Shown: one piece after another, positions 1 to 8,330 of the stretch
How positions within the stretch are numbered: position 1 is the stretch's first letter
How the letters are laid out: each line of letters opens with the position of its first letter
Source of the DNA: Nemertoderma westbladi
Lineage: Eukaryota > Xenacoelomorpha > Nemertodermatida > Nemertodermatidae
DNA: 36,030 bases
Assembly: GCA_032718475.1 (NCBI GenBank)
Contig: JAUCBJ010007351.1
Span: 1-36,030 of the forward strand
Direction: 5' to 3'
The notes under the pieces: model-generated
The model's input: only the letters and a program-made list of their open reading frames with translations
Databases searched by the model: none
Told to the model about the DNA's origin: nothing
Position numbers and translations under genes: made by a program

Positions 1-192
1 TTCTACTTGGGAAATTTTCAAACTTTTGCCAAACTACATGTGTACCAAGTTTGGATAGATTTCATCAAGGATTGGCCGAGTTATTAACGTTTAAAATAAA
101 ATACTGAAAAAAAACGCGACAGAACGACAGAACGACAGGTTGATTAATGGTACCCCTACGCTAAGGCTCACTCACTTCGTGGCTCGCCCCAC
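1..192 (-). repeat. Dispersed repeat, copy A, cut by the window edge
   Basis: This is the reverse complement of 13505-13696, with about five differences over 192 bases. On the - strand it starts with a GC-rich end (GTGGGGCGAGCCACGAAG). Next come two CGTTCTGT units, then AACGTTAATAACTCGGCC, then AACTTGGTACACATG. Diverged copies of the second half are at 15903-15985 and 17133-17300. The layout resembles non-autonomous repeats of many invertebrates that carry a short GACAGAC-type array. No coding potential is seen. The superfamily is not identified. Confidence 0.8.
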
Positions 193-635
193 ATTTTATT
201 TATTAATTTTTGCGTGAATAAAATTTCATTTAATTTAATGTTAATTTTTAAATCAACTACAATTAAAAAAAAACATTAAATTTACTTTCACTTTTGTTTC
301 CAATTAGTTTTACTTTCGTTTTAATTTTAGTTTTACTTTCTCTTTCGTTTTAATATTAGTTTTATTTTTGCATTCACTTTCGATTTCATTTGAGTTTTAC
401 TTTAACTTTAACTTTCGTTTTCATTTCATTTTCGATTTTTGCACACGGCCCATTACAGTCACCCTATTAGCCAAGGACTACGGCGGCCACCTTTTACCCT
501 TACAATCAATTACAGGTTGTGGCTCCAATGGGCTATGCAAGGCAGCCCAGTACAGCCATCGATTTTTGAAGAGAAACCTAAAAACTGATTTTTGCAGGTG
601 GCCCATGGCGGTCATTTTCCTATGAGGGGACTAGG
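191..635 (+). repeat. Left arm of long inverted repeat
   Basis: It matches the reverse complement of 3578-3965, starting at ACATTTTATTTATTAA on the outer side and ending at GGGACTAGG on the inner side. The outer half is a pyrimidine-rich run of TTTTACTTTCGTTTTAA-like units. The inner half is GC-richer and non-repetitive. It is about 57 bp longer than the right arm because of extra pyrimidine units. The 85-codon ORF inside it has no recognisable product and I do not call it a gene. Confidence 0.85.
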
Positions 636-1105
636 AGAGCCAGACTAACAGAGAGAATTCACAACCTAGGCCTAACTCATACACTACTAAATATTGCTGA
701 ATTGGCTTGCTGTAAGGCATTTTACTGCTTTAGTTTAGATCATTGGTTTAGGCCTATTTCATTTATTCATCATGGCATGGCAAAATGACCTGACCATGTT
801 CTCAAACGAAGGATGACGGACTTAGTAGCGCTGAACTGGAAACGAAATGAGATTCTAATTAGTCTTACAAAGGAATTTGACACTTACCCATCTTTGAAAT
901 CACTTGATCGAAGATGGTTTGACCTCTAACCTTCCTTTGTGTGGCTTTGGGGTTTGTATTGTCCCGGTGTTGGTTGAGATACGAGATTAGTTACTGCTAA
1001 TCTCGTATCATATCATATCTCGTATCATATCTCGCAATATATTGCTGAAAATGCCACTTCCCATTTTATGAGGGTAATGCGGCGGAATTGAATCCGCTTA
1101 CATCT
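636..1105. other. Unassigned interior of the composite
   Basis: No gene is called here. A 38-codon open stretch at 818-934 (+) is faintly like the helix-turn-helix part of an integrase-type transposase, but it is too short to support. A perfect 13-bp stem with a 6-nt loop lies at 978-1009, followed by a short array of TCGTATCATATC units. Confidence 0.5.
978..1009. repeat. Perfect 13-bp stem-loop
   Basis: GATACGAGATTAG (978-990) and CTAATCTCGTATC (997-1009) are exact complements around the loop TTACTG. Related TCGTATCATATC units follow directly, so the palindrome could have arisen from a short tandem array. Confidence 0.8.
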
Positions 1106-2024
1106 ACGCATGTCCTTAGATCATCATAATGATGATTGGGTGATGATAACTCCACCTACTGGCTCCAGAAGTCGAGGAAATCCTGCCAAGTACCTAACTT
1201 ATCTAGACTTTGCTGATGACTTAGGAGTACTCTCAGAATCACTAGAGGGATCCCAACGGCTCCTCAGCTCATTAGAACATGCTGCTTCTAGTGTTGGTCT
1301 TTTTATTAACTCCAGGAAGACCAAAATTTTGACAGTTAACTTTGAAAGTTCTCAGCGAGTCTCTGATCGGATGAGCATAAGCTCAAAGGATGGTATGCTT
1401 GAGCATGTGGACGACTTCTGTTACCTGGGATCATGGATCCGGAAGTCAAGTGAGGACCTTCGAATACGTAAGGGAAAGGCATGGGCAGCCTTGAATAGGC
1501 TTTCCAGGATTTGGAAGTCACCGAGAATTAATCGGAAACTTAAGGTCAGATTATTTAGAGCAGCAGTAGTACCAGTACTCCTCTATGGGAGTCCATGCTG
1601 GGCTCTAACTGCTGAGGACACCAAATCTCTGGATGGCACATTCACAAGAATGCTACGCCGGGTTCATTGTGTCAAGTACAATGCACACATCTCCAACCAG
1701 ACACTATATAACATTGGAGGTGTCTCATTGGTTCCCCCTAGCTTGACACTAGAACAAAATCGCCTCCGCTTTGCAGGACATTGCTTTCGCCGTGAGGACC
1801 AGCCAGTGCATAATCTTTTACTTTGGCAACCTCATGGAGTGAATAAGCATGGTGGACAGCCCATGACTTTCTTGAGACGCATCTTAAAGGACACTGGCCT
1901 TGAAGATGCAGATGATCTAGCAAATGTCATGGGTGATAGGGAGTTGTGGCGGCGCAATTTTGTCGACAAGCCGGCACAGCATTCTTAAAAATGCAGCTGC
2001 AATGCAGCATGCCGATACTAGTGG
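1106..2024 (+). pseudogene. LINE reverse transcriptase, 5'-truncated 3' fragment (copy 1)
   Basis: The open frame 1110-1988 encodes the last 292 residues of a non-LTR retrotransposon polyprotein. It begins just before the RT active-site motif FADD (residues 34-37). It continues through the FCYLGSW thumb region and a C-terminal segment with a WRRNF block before the stop. The upstream RT palm motifs are missing, which is usual 5' truncation. The 3' UTR is only about 35 nt and ends in ACTAGT; the copy at 10.5-11.6 kb ends in (TAG)6, so the element uses a TAG-type tail. The two copies are about 96% identical in the part I compared. The 3' end abuts the oppositely oriented endonuclease fragment. 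An RTE- or I-like lineage is my best guess. Confidence 0.8.
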
Positions 2025-3577
2025 CAAGGCAGATTTTGTTGTTCTGCTAGCACGCAGACTAAGTCTTACCTTGGCCACAATAAGGCGGTGATCACTGGAG
2101 AAGGGTCGAAGTGTAAATGCATTACAGTCTCGTATAGAGCTCCTGTATTTCCTACGAAACAGAATATGGTCTATCTGGGACTTGTGACCACTGGGTCCAC
2201 TATGAGTCCATAGCTTTCCAGTTCGCTTCTTGAACTGGGTTCCAGCCGAAAACAACAATCCATTTCCAGAGATAAAATCCTGAAGATGGACAGAATTTCG
2301 GTTAACACTATTGCTATAGACCCAGGGCGATGTAGGTGATTGATGCAGACTTGCATTAAAGTCTCCCAGGAATGTTAAGAATGCATGCTGATCCACTCCA
2401 TCAGTAGCTGCTTGTAGATTGTGGTAGAAATTTTCCACCTCCTCTACAGGGGCAACACTAGTTGGAGAGTAGCACACAATTAGAACCACCTTAGGAAACT
2501 TCTTAGCCAGTCTTCCAGAACATGAGAAGTGGCAACAGATGATGCGGTTAGAGATTTGGTCTATTTTGTCCAATGCTGCATGTGCAGTTGGATTCATCAA
2601 TAGACCAATTCCACCATTGCCACTATCATCTGCTGACGCGAGGGCGAGTCGCCAACCGCCCCCCATGTCCTTAATCAGAACCTCATCAGTCTGTCCAGTC
2701 TGCATTCGGTGCTCTTGAACACCCACTGCGCTAAGAGAAGGTTTATCTGCCAAGGCAGTCAGCTCACCTTGTCGCATTGGGGACCCGAGTGTTAGGGTGT
2801 TTACTGAGGCTAGTCTTGTGACTTGCCTCAGATTCACCAATGGCTTTGTTGGACGGGGTGGAACATGAGAGTAGCCTCCAACTCCAGAATCCCTCTCCCC
2901 ATCACAATCTGGCTTTCCTGGTGATCCAGGGTTTGGGCCAGAAAGGTCATCAGGAAAGGGACTCAAGGAATTGTTGGCTGCTCTCTCCCCAGTAGGGGGT
3001 GAGACAGGCAGCCGGTCAGGAGTTAACTGACGCCTGTGAGGCCGATTGTGTCCGGTAATTCCACTGGCCTCTAGTAGTGGGGGTTGGGGGGTGCTTTTTG
3101 CCGAGTCAGCTCTCGGGGCAAATACCACACCCTGGTTTGCCATTCCACAGGGTGGGTGTCGCAATGGAGTCAGATATGAGGCCCATCACCCATATCTACT
3201 CTGGCGCACATGAACCACCATTGGCTGTTGCAGCTCATATGCTGGGTCATGCCCTGTACCCTTGCTGCCAGGTGCAGGTCGCAGTGAAGTGCTCTCAGAG
3301 TGGACATGAGAACACTCTACTCCTGACCAGCCATTGGTAGATCACCATCTGCCTGGTCAGGCCATATACCCCTGCAGCCAAGTATATGGGTCCTTAATCC
3401 AGGACCAAAGGCGTCCTTATCCCAGAACGAAGGGGGTCCTAGTTACAGGACCAGATTTGCCCTAGTAAGAGGGTCTATGCAGCTACAGGTGGCACCTCCT
3501 TTATGCTGCATGGAGGTGGCAAGTTTTCTTGATCAATGACCTAGAATACCCGACCTGACCTGAATCTATCTACCTGA
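2025..3577 (-). pseudogene. LINE 5' fragment: AP endonuclease domain
   Basis: The frame from 3164 down to about 2022 encodes a low-complexity N-terminal region (residues 1-115) and then an apurinic/apyrimidinic-type endonuclease domain (about 116-380). Catalytic motifs are visible: N122, Q150-E151, GDFNA at 267-271, D332 in QIDHIL, and SSDHRL at 356-361. The frame loses family similarity after residue 381. There it runs into the antisense of copy 1, so the last 34 codons are read-through. The RT domain that should follow is absent. Positions 3165-3577 would be the element's 5' region. It probably comes from the same LINE lineage as 1106-2024, because endonucleases and RTs of these two styles occur together in known elements. 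Confidence 0.75.
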
Positions 3578-3965
3578 CCTAGTCCCATCATAGGGAAATG
3601 ACCGCCATGGGCCACCTGCAAAAATCAGTTTTAAGTTTCTCTTCGAAAATTGATGGCTGTACTGGGCTGCCTTGCATGGCCCATTGGAGACACAGCCTGC
3701 AATTAATTGTGAGGGTAAAAGGTGGCCGCCGTAGTCCTTGGCTAATAGGGTGTCTGTAATGGGCCGTGTGCAAAAATCAAAAATGAAATGAAAACGAAAG
3801 TTAAAGTTAAACTAAAATTAAAATTAAAATGAAAGTGAAAGTAAAACTAAATATAAAACAAAAGTGAAAGTAAATTTAATGTTTTTTTTTAAATTGTACT
3901 TGATTAAAAAATTAACATTAAATTAAATTTAATTTAATTCACGCAAAAATTAATAAATAAAATGT
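3578..3965 (-). repeat. Right arm of long inverted repeat
   Basis: It is complementary to 191-635. The inner end is at CCTAGTCCCAT and the outer end at AATAAATAAAATGT. It carries fewer copies of the purine-rich GAAAGTAAAACTAAA-type units than the left arm. Confidence 0.85.
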
Positions 3966-4321
3966 AGTGGCTCTAATGGGCCACCATAAACCTCTGTTAC
4001 GATTTTCTACAGTGACGAGGCCAACCCACCGATGCTGGTGGGGATAGAGGAGAGGCCCAATATTCTTAGTAGCTACCGGCGTATCTGTTATATCTATTGT
4101 ATATTGGATCTAATTGGTACCGAATTCTATACCCAGGTTCACTTATAAGGCGCTCCACTCCCCTAAGCACTGTAGTAGCAGCTGCATTGAGTATTACAGT
4201 CAGCCAAACCCAGAAAGTATTAAAGGCCCCAACTGGTGAGGTTTGTGTCATTAATTTCAATTATATTGGTAATATTTAGACTGTCCTATTTATACGTCAG
4301 TTAGTCTGAATTGTATTAAAT
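3966..4321 (+). other. Upstream region of the zinc-finger gene
   Basis: No ORF of note is present. This stretch separates the foldback arm from the ATG at 4322 and would hold the promoter and 5' UTR if the gene is transcribed. TATA-like AT runs occur (for example CCTATTTATACG near 4285), but no element stands out. Confidence 0.3.
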
Positions 4322-5239
4322 ATGTCTTCGAATACTTTGAGTGACGCTGCTTGGGATTTACTGGATCGTATCATGGCAGATGAAAGTGATTCTCAGTCCG
4401 GTGATGAGGAACAAGAGAACTGCGTCGCTCCACCAACTGTTAATAAAGAAATCGAGACAAACAGCGGTATAAACGTTATCAGTTTTAAATCGGAATCTAT
4501 TTGCGGTACTTCCGAAGATAAATCACGAAAGATCAAACAAGAGTTCTGTACAGATGAACAATATTCTAATAATCAGATCAGCAACACAAACTGCGGTATA
4601 AACGTTATCAGTTTTAAATCGGAATCTATTTGCGGTACTTCAAAAGATACATCTCGAAATGTCAAGCAAGAGTTCTGTATTGAGAAACAATCTGTTTGTG
4701 AAATTATTGCGAAGTCCGATCTCAAGGGTAAGCGATTTAATCGTAAAGTAAATTTAAAGAATCCTAAACAATCATTGCATAAAGGTATCAAATATAAATG
4801 CGGTTCTTGTGAAAAACAATTTGGTGACAAAAGGAGTCTAAAGAGACACATGGAATCAGTACATAAAGGTATCAAGTATAATTGCGGTTCTTGTGACAAA
4901 CAATTTAGTGACCAAGGATATCTGAAGAAACACACGGAATCAATACATAAAGGCATCAAGTATAAGTGCGTTTATTGTGACAAACATTTTACTTCCAAAG
5001 GATATCTGAAGATTCACATGGAATCAGTACATAAAGGTATCAAGTATAATTGTGAGTCTTGTGACAAACAATTTAATCAAAAAAGAATTCTGAAGATACA
5101 CATAGAATCAGTACATAAAGGCATCAAGTATAAATGTGGTTCTTGTGACAAACAATTTAGTGACAAAGGGAGTCTGAAGAAACACATGGAATCAGTACAT
5201 AAAGGCATCAAGTATAAATGCGGTTCTTGTGACAAATAA
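4322..5239 (+). CDS. C2H2 zinc-finger protein, ended by a nonsense codon in finger 6
   Basis: This 305-codon frame encodes an acidic N-terminus (residues 20-32), two copies of a 28-residue segment (49-76 and 92-119), a basic linker, and then C2H2 fingers. The first finger cysteine is residue 160. Each finger is C-x2-C-x12-H-x4-H with the linker HKGIKY, repeating every 28 residues. Five fingers are complete. The sixth stops after CGSCDK where TAA (5237-5239) replaces the CAA (Gln) found at that position in nearly all other fingers. Tandem fingers of this kind normally bind DNA in the nucleus. The protein could still act as a five-finger factor, or the locus may be a decaying gene. No intron is visible. 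The duplicated segment ends in IKQEF and VKQEF, which match the SUMO acceptor pattern. Confidence 0.75.
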   Translation: MSSNTLSDAAWDLLDRIMADESDSQSGDEEQENCVAPPTVNKEIETNSGINVISFKSESICGTSEDKSRKIKQEFCTDEQYSNNQISNTNCGINVISFKSESICGTSKDTSRNVKQEFCIEKQSVCEIIAKSDLKGKRFNRKVNLKNPKQSLHKGIKYKCGSCEKQFGDKRSLKRHMESVHKGIKYNCGSCDKQFSDQGYLKKHTESIHKGIKYKCVYCDKHFTSKGYLKIHMESVHKGIKYNCESCDKQFNQKRILKIHIESVHKGIKYKCGSCDKQFSDKGSLKKHMESVHKGIKYKCGSCDK

Positions 5240-5722
5240 TTTAGTGACAAAGGAAGCCTAAAGAGACACATGGAATCAGTACATAAAGGTATCAAGTATA
5301 AATGTGGTTCCTGTGACAAACAATTTAGTGGCAATGGATATCTAAAGATACACATAGAATCAGTACATAAAGGTATCAAGTATAATTGCGGTTCTTGTGA
5401 CAAACAATTTAGTGACAAAGGAAGCCTAAAGAGACACATGGAATCAGTACATAAAGGTATCAAGTATAAATGTGGTTCCTGTGACAAACAATTTAGTGGC
5501 AATGGATATCTAAAGATACACATAGAATCAGTACATAAAGGTATCAAGTATAATTGCGGTTCTTGTGACAAACAATTTAGTGACAAAGGAAGCCTAAAGA
5601 GACACATGGAATCAGTACATAAAGGTATCAAGTATAAATGTGGTTCCTGTGACAAACAATTTAGTGGCAATGGATATCTAAAGATACACATAGAATCAGT
5701 ACATAAAGGTATCAAGTATAAA
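5219..5722 (+). repeat. Three near-identical 168-bp two-finger units
   Basis: Fingers 6-7, 8-9 and 10-11 form a higher-order tandem array (units start at 5219, 5387 and 5555). Odd and even fingers carry different helix sequences, DKGSLKR and GNGYLKI. The units are identical except for the nonsense C-to-T in finger 6 and one base at the end of unit 3. This points to very recent unequal exchange or gene conversion. Confidence 0.9.
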
Positions 5723-6071
5723 TGTGGTTCTTGTGACAAACAATTTACTGAGAAAAGATATCTGAAGATACACATGGAATCAGTACATAAAGGTATCAAG
5801 TATAATTGCGGTTCTTGTGAAAAATAATTTAGTCGAAAAGGATATCTAAAGAAGAGGAAATCTAAAGAAACATATAGAAGGAACGCATAAAGGTATCAAG
5901 TATAATTGTGAATCTTGTGACAAACAATTTAGTGACAAAGGGAATCTGAAGGAACACATGAGATCAGTACATAAAGGTATCAAGTATAAGTGCGTTTCAT
6001 GTGACAAACAATTTAGTGTCAAAGGGAATCTAATGAGACACAAACACTCAGTTCACAAAGATACCAATTAA
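5240..6071 (+). pseudogene. Continuation of the zinc-finger array past the stop (fingers 6-15)
   Basis: The same frame continues directly after the TAA with the rest of finger 6 and fingers 7-12, and part of 13. It is open from 5270 to a second TAA at 5825-5827, again at the Gln codon after the second cysteine. About 16 extra bases near 5855 (a near-copy of GGATATCTAAAGAA) then shift the frame. Fingers 14 (first Cys codon at 5907) and 15 (5991) follow in the new frame and end at a natural-looking stop, TAA 6069-6071, after HKDTN. Together with the upstream part this gives 15 fingers spaced exactly 84 bp apart, apart from the insertion. An ancestral gene of about 580 codons is the simplest reading. 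Confidence 0.8.
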
Positions 6072-6641
6072 GGCTCCTGGTGGTGGAATCTGTAAATTAC
6101 TGACTTCAATCCCGTTTTATCAACAGAAACTCATAAACTGTGGTACAGCTGTGTGTATGTTCATCCCCTTACAAACAGACTATAATATGTGCACTTTGTT
6201 ATCTTAAACTGAAAGTGATGATGTTGAGTTAACATTAATGATATATAATTTTAAATATGTTATATAATTATTTCACCATTGGACGTGAAATAATTATTAA
6301 CCAATCAGATAGCAGACAGATATTTTGCGAGGGAAGGTTTAAACTTTGAAGTCAAGTTTCTCGGAATAACATTTTTCATTTTCAAATGAATAATTAATTT
6401 AACTAATTTAACTTAATATTAATAAACAAATTGAATAATATAGAAAAATAATTGAAAAATTAACAGGGGATCAATCTTCCAGGTGTTCTTCATAAAAACT
6501 GAGTTAAAGTCAATATAGTTTTAATTGTTTCTTCTTTACATTTTGTTATAAAATACTCGATAAACCCTAATTGTGGATCTTCAACATTGTCCTGATCATA
6601 ACTTCCAGACCAGTTAGCTTTTACGCTAGATTCCTCTGACA
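6072..6641. other. 3' flank of the zinc-finger gene, non-coding
   Basis: No ORF is called. An AATAAA at 6421-6426 is a possible poly(A) signal 350 bp past the last finger. A perfect 13-bp stem with an 8-nt loop lies at 6264-6297. Confidence 0.4.
6264..6297. repeat. Perfect 13-bp stem-loop
   Basis: ATAATTATTTCAC (6264-6276) is the exact complement of GTGAAATAATTAT (6285-6297), with loop CATTGGAC. The next bases, ACCAATCAG, echo the loop in reverse complement. It may be the palindromic core or end of a small DNA transposon. Confidence 0.75.
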
Positions 6642-7437
6642 CTATTTAAATAAAATTTCTTTAAAAGACTCGGAATGTGCAGCAAAGAACTCTTTGACGC
6701 ATGCAGCATTACCGACCTGGATACAAACCCCTAAACGTTGACGGAGGTGTTCAATCGATTTTTTGTTGCCAGATACCTTCTGTATACGGTGCCCTAGCTC
6801 ACGGAAGAATGCTATCGTAGAGGTACCAAGACCGCCCAGTGATTCGACAGCTACAGGTTGAATTATATAATTACGTGAGAGTTCGCTATATTTCATTAGT
6901 TTCCTATCTTCAGCCATGTCTGCTACAGTAGGACCATCTAGGAGTGCTGTTTGGGAGTAAGAGGGAGCCTGGCGGTGGACGCAGGTAAAGTCCCAAATAA
7001 GAGGCTTGCCTCTCATACATGAGAGCAATGTGACCTCGTCCGGTGTCTTACCATAACTTCTACACATTCCAACAGGTTCCAAGGTGCTAGAAATCTCTGC
7101 AGACGCAAGTGCCCGATGAATTGCATCATTCCCGAGCCTGTGACGTTGATGGCGGCTCTTAATGTGGTTGCAGGTGAAAGTATGTAGAGCTGGTGAGTCT
7201 ACGGCAGCGCCACACACGCAAGGGTGTGGGATACAGACTTGTGCGCCCAGCCGTAGAGCAACAGCGATTCCAAAATCTTCATTAGATAATTTCAGGCCAA
7301 GGGAGGAAGATGGCAAGGTGTTGAGCCAGTCCCCAGACCCTTGGACCTTGCAACCTCTCAGGCGTGCAGTTGATGTTTTGTGTGATACTTCCAGGAGCGA
7401 GGCAAACCTTGAAACTGTTATTGGTTCCGACCAATAA
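6642..7437 (-). pseudogene. LINE C-terminal fragment with zinc knuckle and restriction-like endonuclease signature
   Basis: The frame is open from 7437 down to the TAG at 6642. The first ATG-less part (7437-7317) already fits the family, with SGDWLNTLPSSSLGL as a typical lead-in. Numbering from 7316, a zinc-knuckle motif lies at C33-x-C35-x9-H45-x3-C49. A PD...WD pattern follows (P92-D93, W108-D109) with a conserved K142, the arrangement seen in restriction-like endonucleases of R2/NeSL/CRE-type LINEs. In those elements the domain nicks the target DNA after an upstream RT. The RT is absent here, so this is a 5'-truncated, inactive copy. The exact clade is uncertain. No internal stops or frameshifts occur over about 265 codons, so it is not very old. 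Confidence 0.6.
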
Positions 7438-7473
7438 CGATTAATAGCGGATAATTAATAATTATCCGCTATT
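7417..7473. repeat. Two adjacent perfect hairpins at the LINE truncation point
   Basis: GTTATTGGT (7417-7425) pairs with ACCAATAAC (7430-7438) around TCCG. Five bases later AATAGCGGATAATT (7443-7456) pairs with AATTATCCGCTATT (7460-7473) around AAT. They sit exactly where the reading frame of the LINE fragment begins. Confidence 0.8.
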
Positions 7474-7797
7474 TTTCCACCAAATTTCTTTAATTCAGCT
7501 CATTGGAACTGGTTTCGACAGTTCTTTAAATGTATCTTATGAAATTTTGATAAATATTTACATTTTTGTGTAATAATTTACCTATTTTAAAAAAACGTTT
7601 ATAAATTAATTAAAATTCAAATGGCAAATTAAAAGTTATAAGATAAATTTTGTAGATTCGATGGCGCTGAGTACAAAAAATGTTATTCCGTGAAATTTGG
7701 ATTAAGATTGAGGTTGTAGTAGTGTTTTTACTGAAATCTTTATTCCGCCGCCAGCCGCAAAGATGAGGTAATTAATTTTAAAATGTTTGTATAGACA
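7474..7797. other. Non-coding AT-rich spacer
   Basis: I see no gene, no structured repeat and no regulatory motif worth naming here. Confidence 0.5.
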
Positions 7798-8215
7798 AGG
7801 GATGTGCCGGATTGACTATTTTCAAACCGGCCAAGCCGGAGCCGGATTTTTTTATATATCACCACTTTTTCCTTGAATCAGCTATATGGTACCTTTATGC
7901 ATGAACAGAACTGGAGGGAGGGAGGGTACCGCGTCATTTGGTCCTTTGGGCGTTAGGTCCTGCGTCGATAGATAACGTGCTGGATGGTCTGGATCATTAT
8001 CAGTAAGGTCATGATAAGGAATTTGACTTTAATAAGAATTCAGAAGTAAATTAGTACCGTAAGTATATGTCAATTATCCCAACTAAACGGAACTCAGCAT
8101 GATTTTGATGTTTTTTTTCGAAATCCGGCCAAAAAATTGAAATCCGGCCGGAACCGGATTTTTTTCACAAAATCAGGCCGGAATTCCGGCCCGGCCGGAT
8201 ATCCGGCACACCCCT
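7798..8215. mobile_element. hAT-like MITE, CCGG-rich
   Basis: The left end AGGGATGTGCCGGAT and the right end ATCCGGCACACCCCT are inverted repeats differing at one position. The interior (418 bp total) has no ORF. It carries subterminal runs of AATCCGGCCGGAACCGGATTT-like sequence at both ends. Flanks ATAGACAA and AGAGACTA match at 6 of 8 bases, which fits a decayed 8-bp target duplication as made by hAT elements. It is non-autonomous. Confidence 0.75.
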
Positions 8216-8330
8216 AGAGACTATTTTGGCCTTCCATAGTGGTTAACAGTTTAAAATCGTTATATTAACCTCTAACTCAAATTGACAACCATAAAAAAAG
8301 TTTGAAATTTGAAATATTCCCCCCTGGGGC

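Larger units (their letters stand above)
191..3965. mobile_element. Composite element with long terminal inverted repeats enclosing LINE fragments
   Basis: Two inverted arms, 191-635 and 3578-3965, bound a 2.9-kb interior. From left to right the interior holds an unassigned 470-bp segment, a LINE reverse-transcriptase 3' piece on + and a LINE endonuclease 5' piece on -. Long arms rich in short internal repeats are typical of foldback-type DNA elements, and LINE pieces can be passengers. No transposase is seen. It could instead be two separate arm copies that landed on either side by chance, or one inverted segmental duplication. Confidence 0.55.

Noticed and set aside
818-934. 38-codon frame resembling a transposase helix-turn-helix
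   Set aside because: Too short and without any following catalytic motif; similarity is only impressionistic.
4573-4959. 128-codon antisense ORF
   Set aside because: Shadow of the zinc-finger reading frame on the other strand.
5077-5799. Long antisense ORF of 240 codons opposite the zinc-finger array
   Set aside because: It is the periodic reverse complement of the 84-bp finger repeats; its repeated protein has no independent support.
4322-6071. TAA as a glutamine codon (alternative code)
   Set aside because: The intact LINE ORFs (1096 and 304 codons) contain no in-frame TAA, and ORF2 ends naturally with CAA TAA, so the standard code fits.
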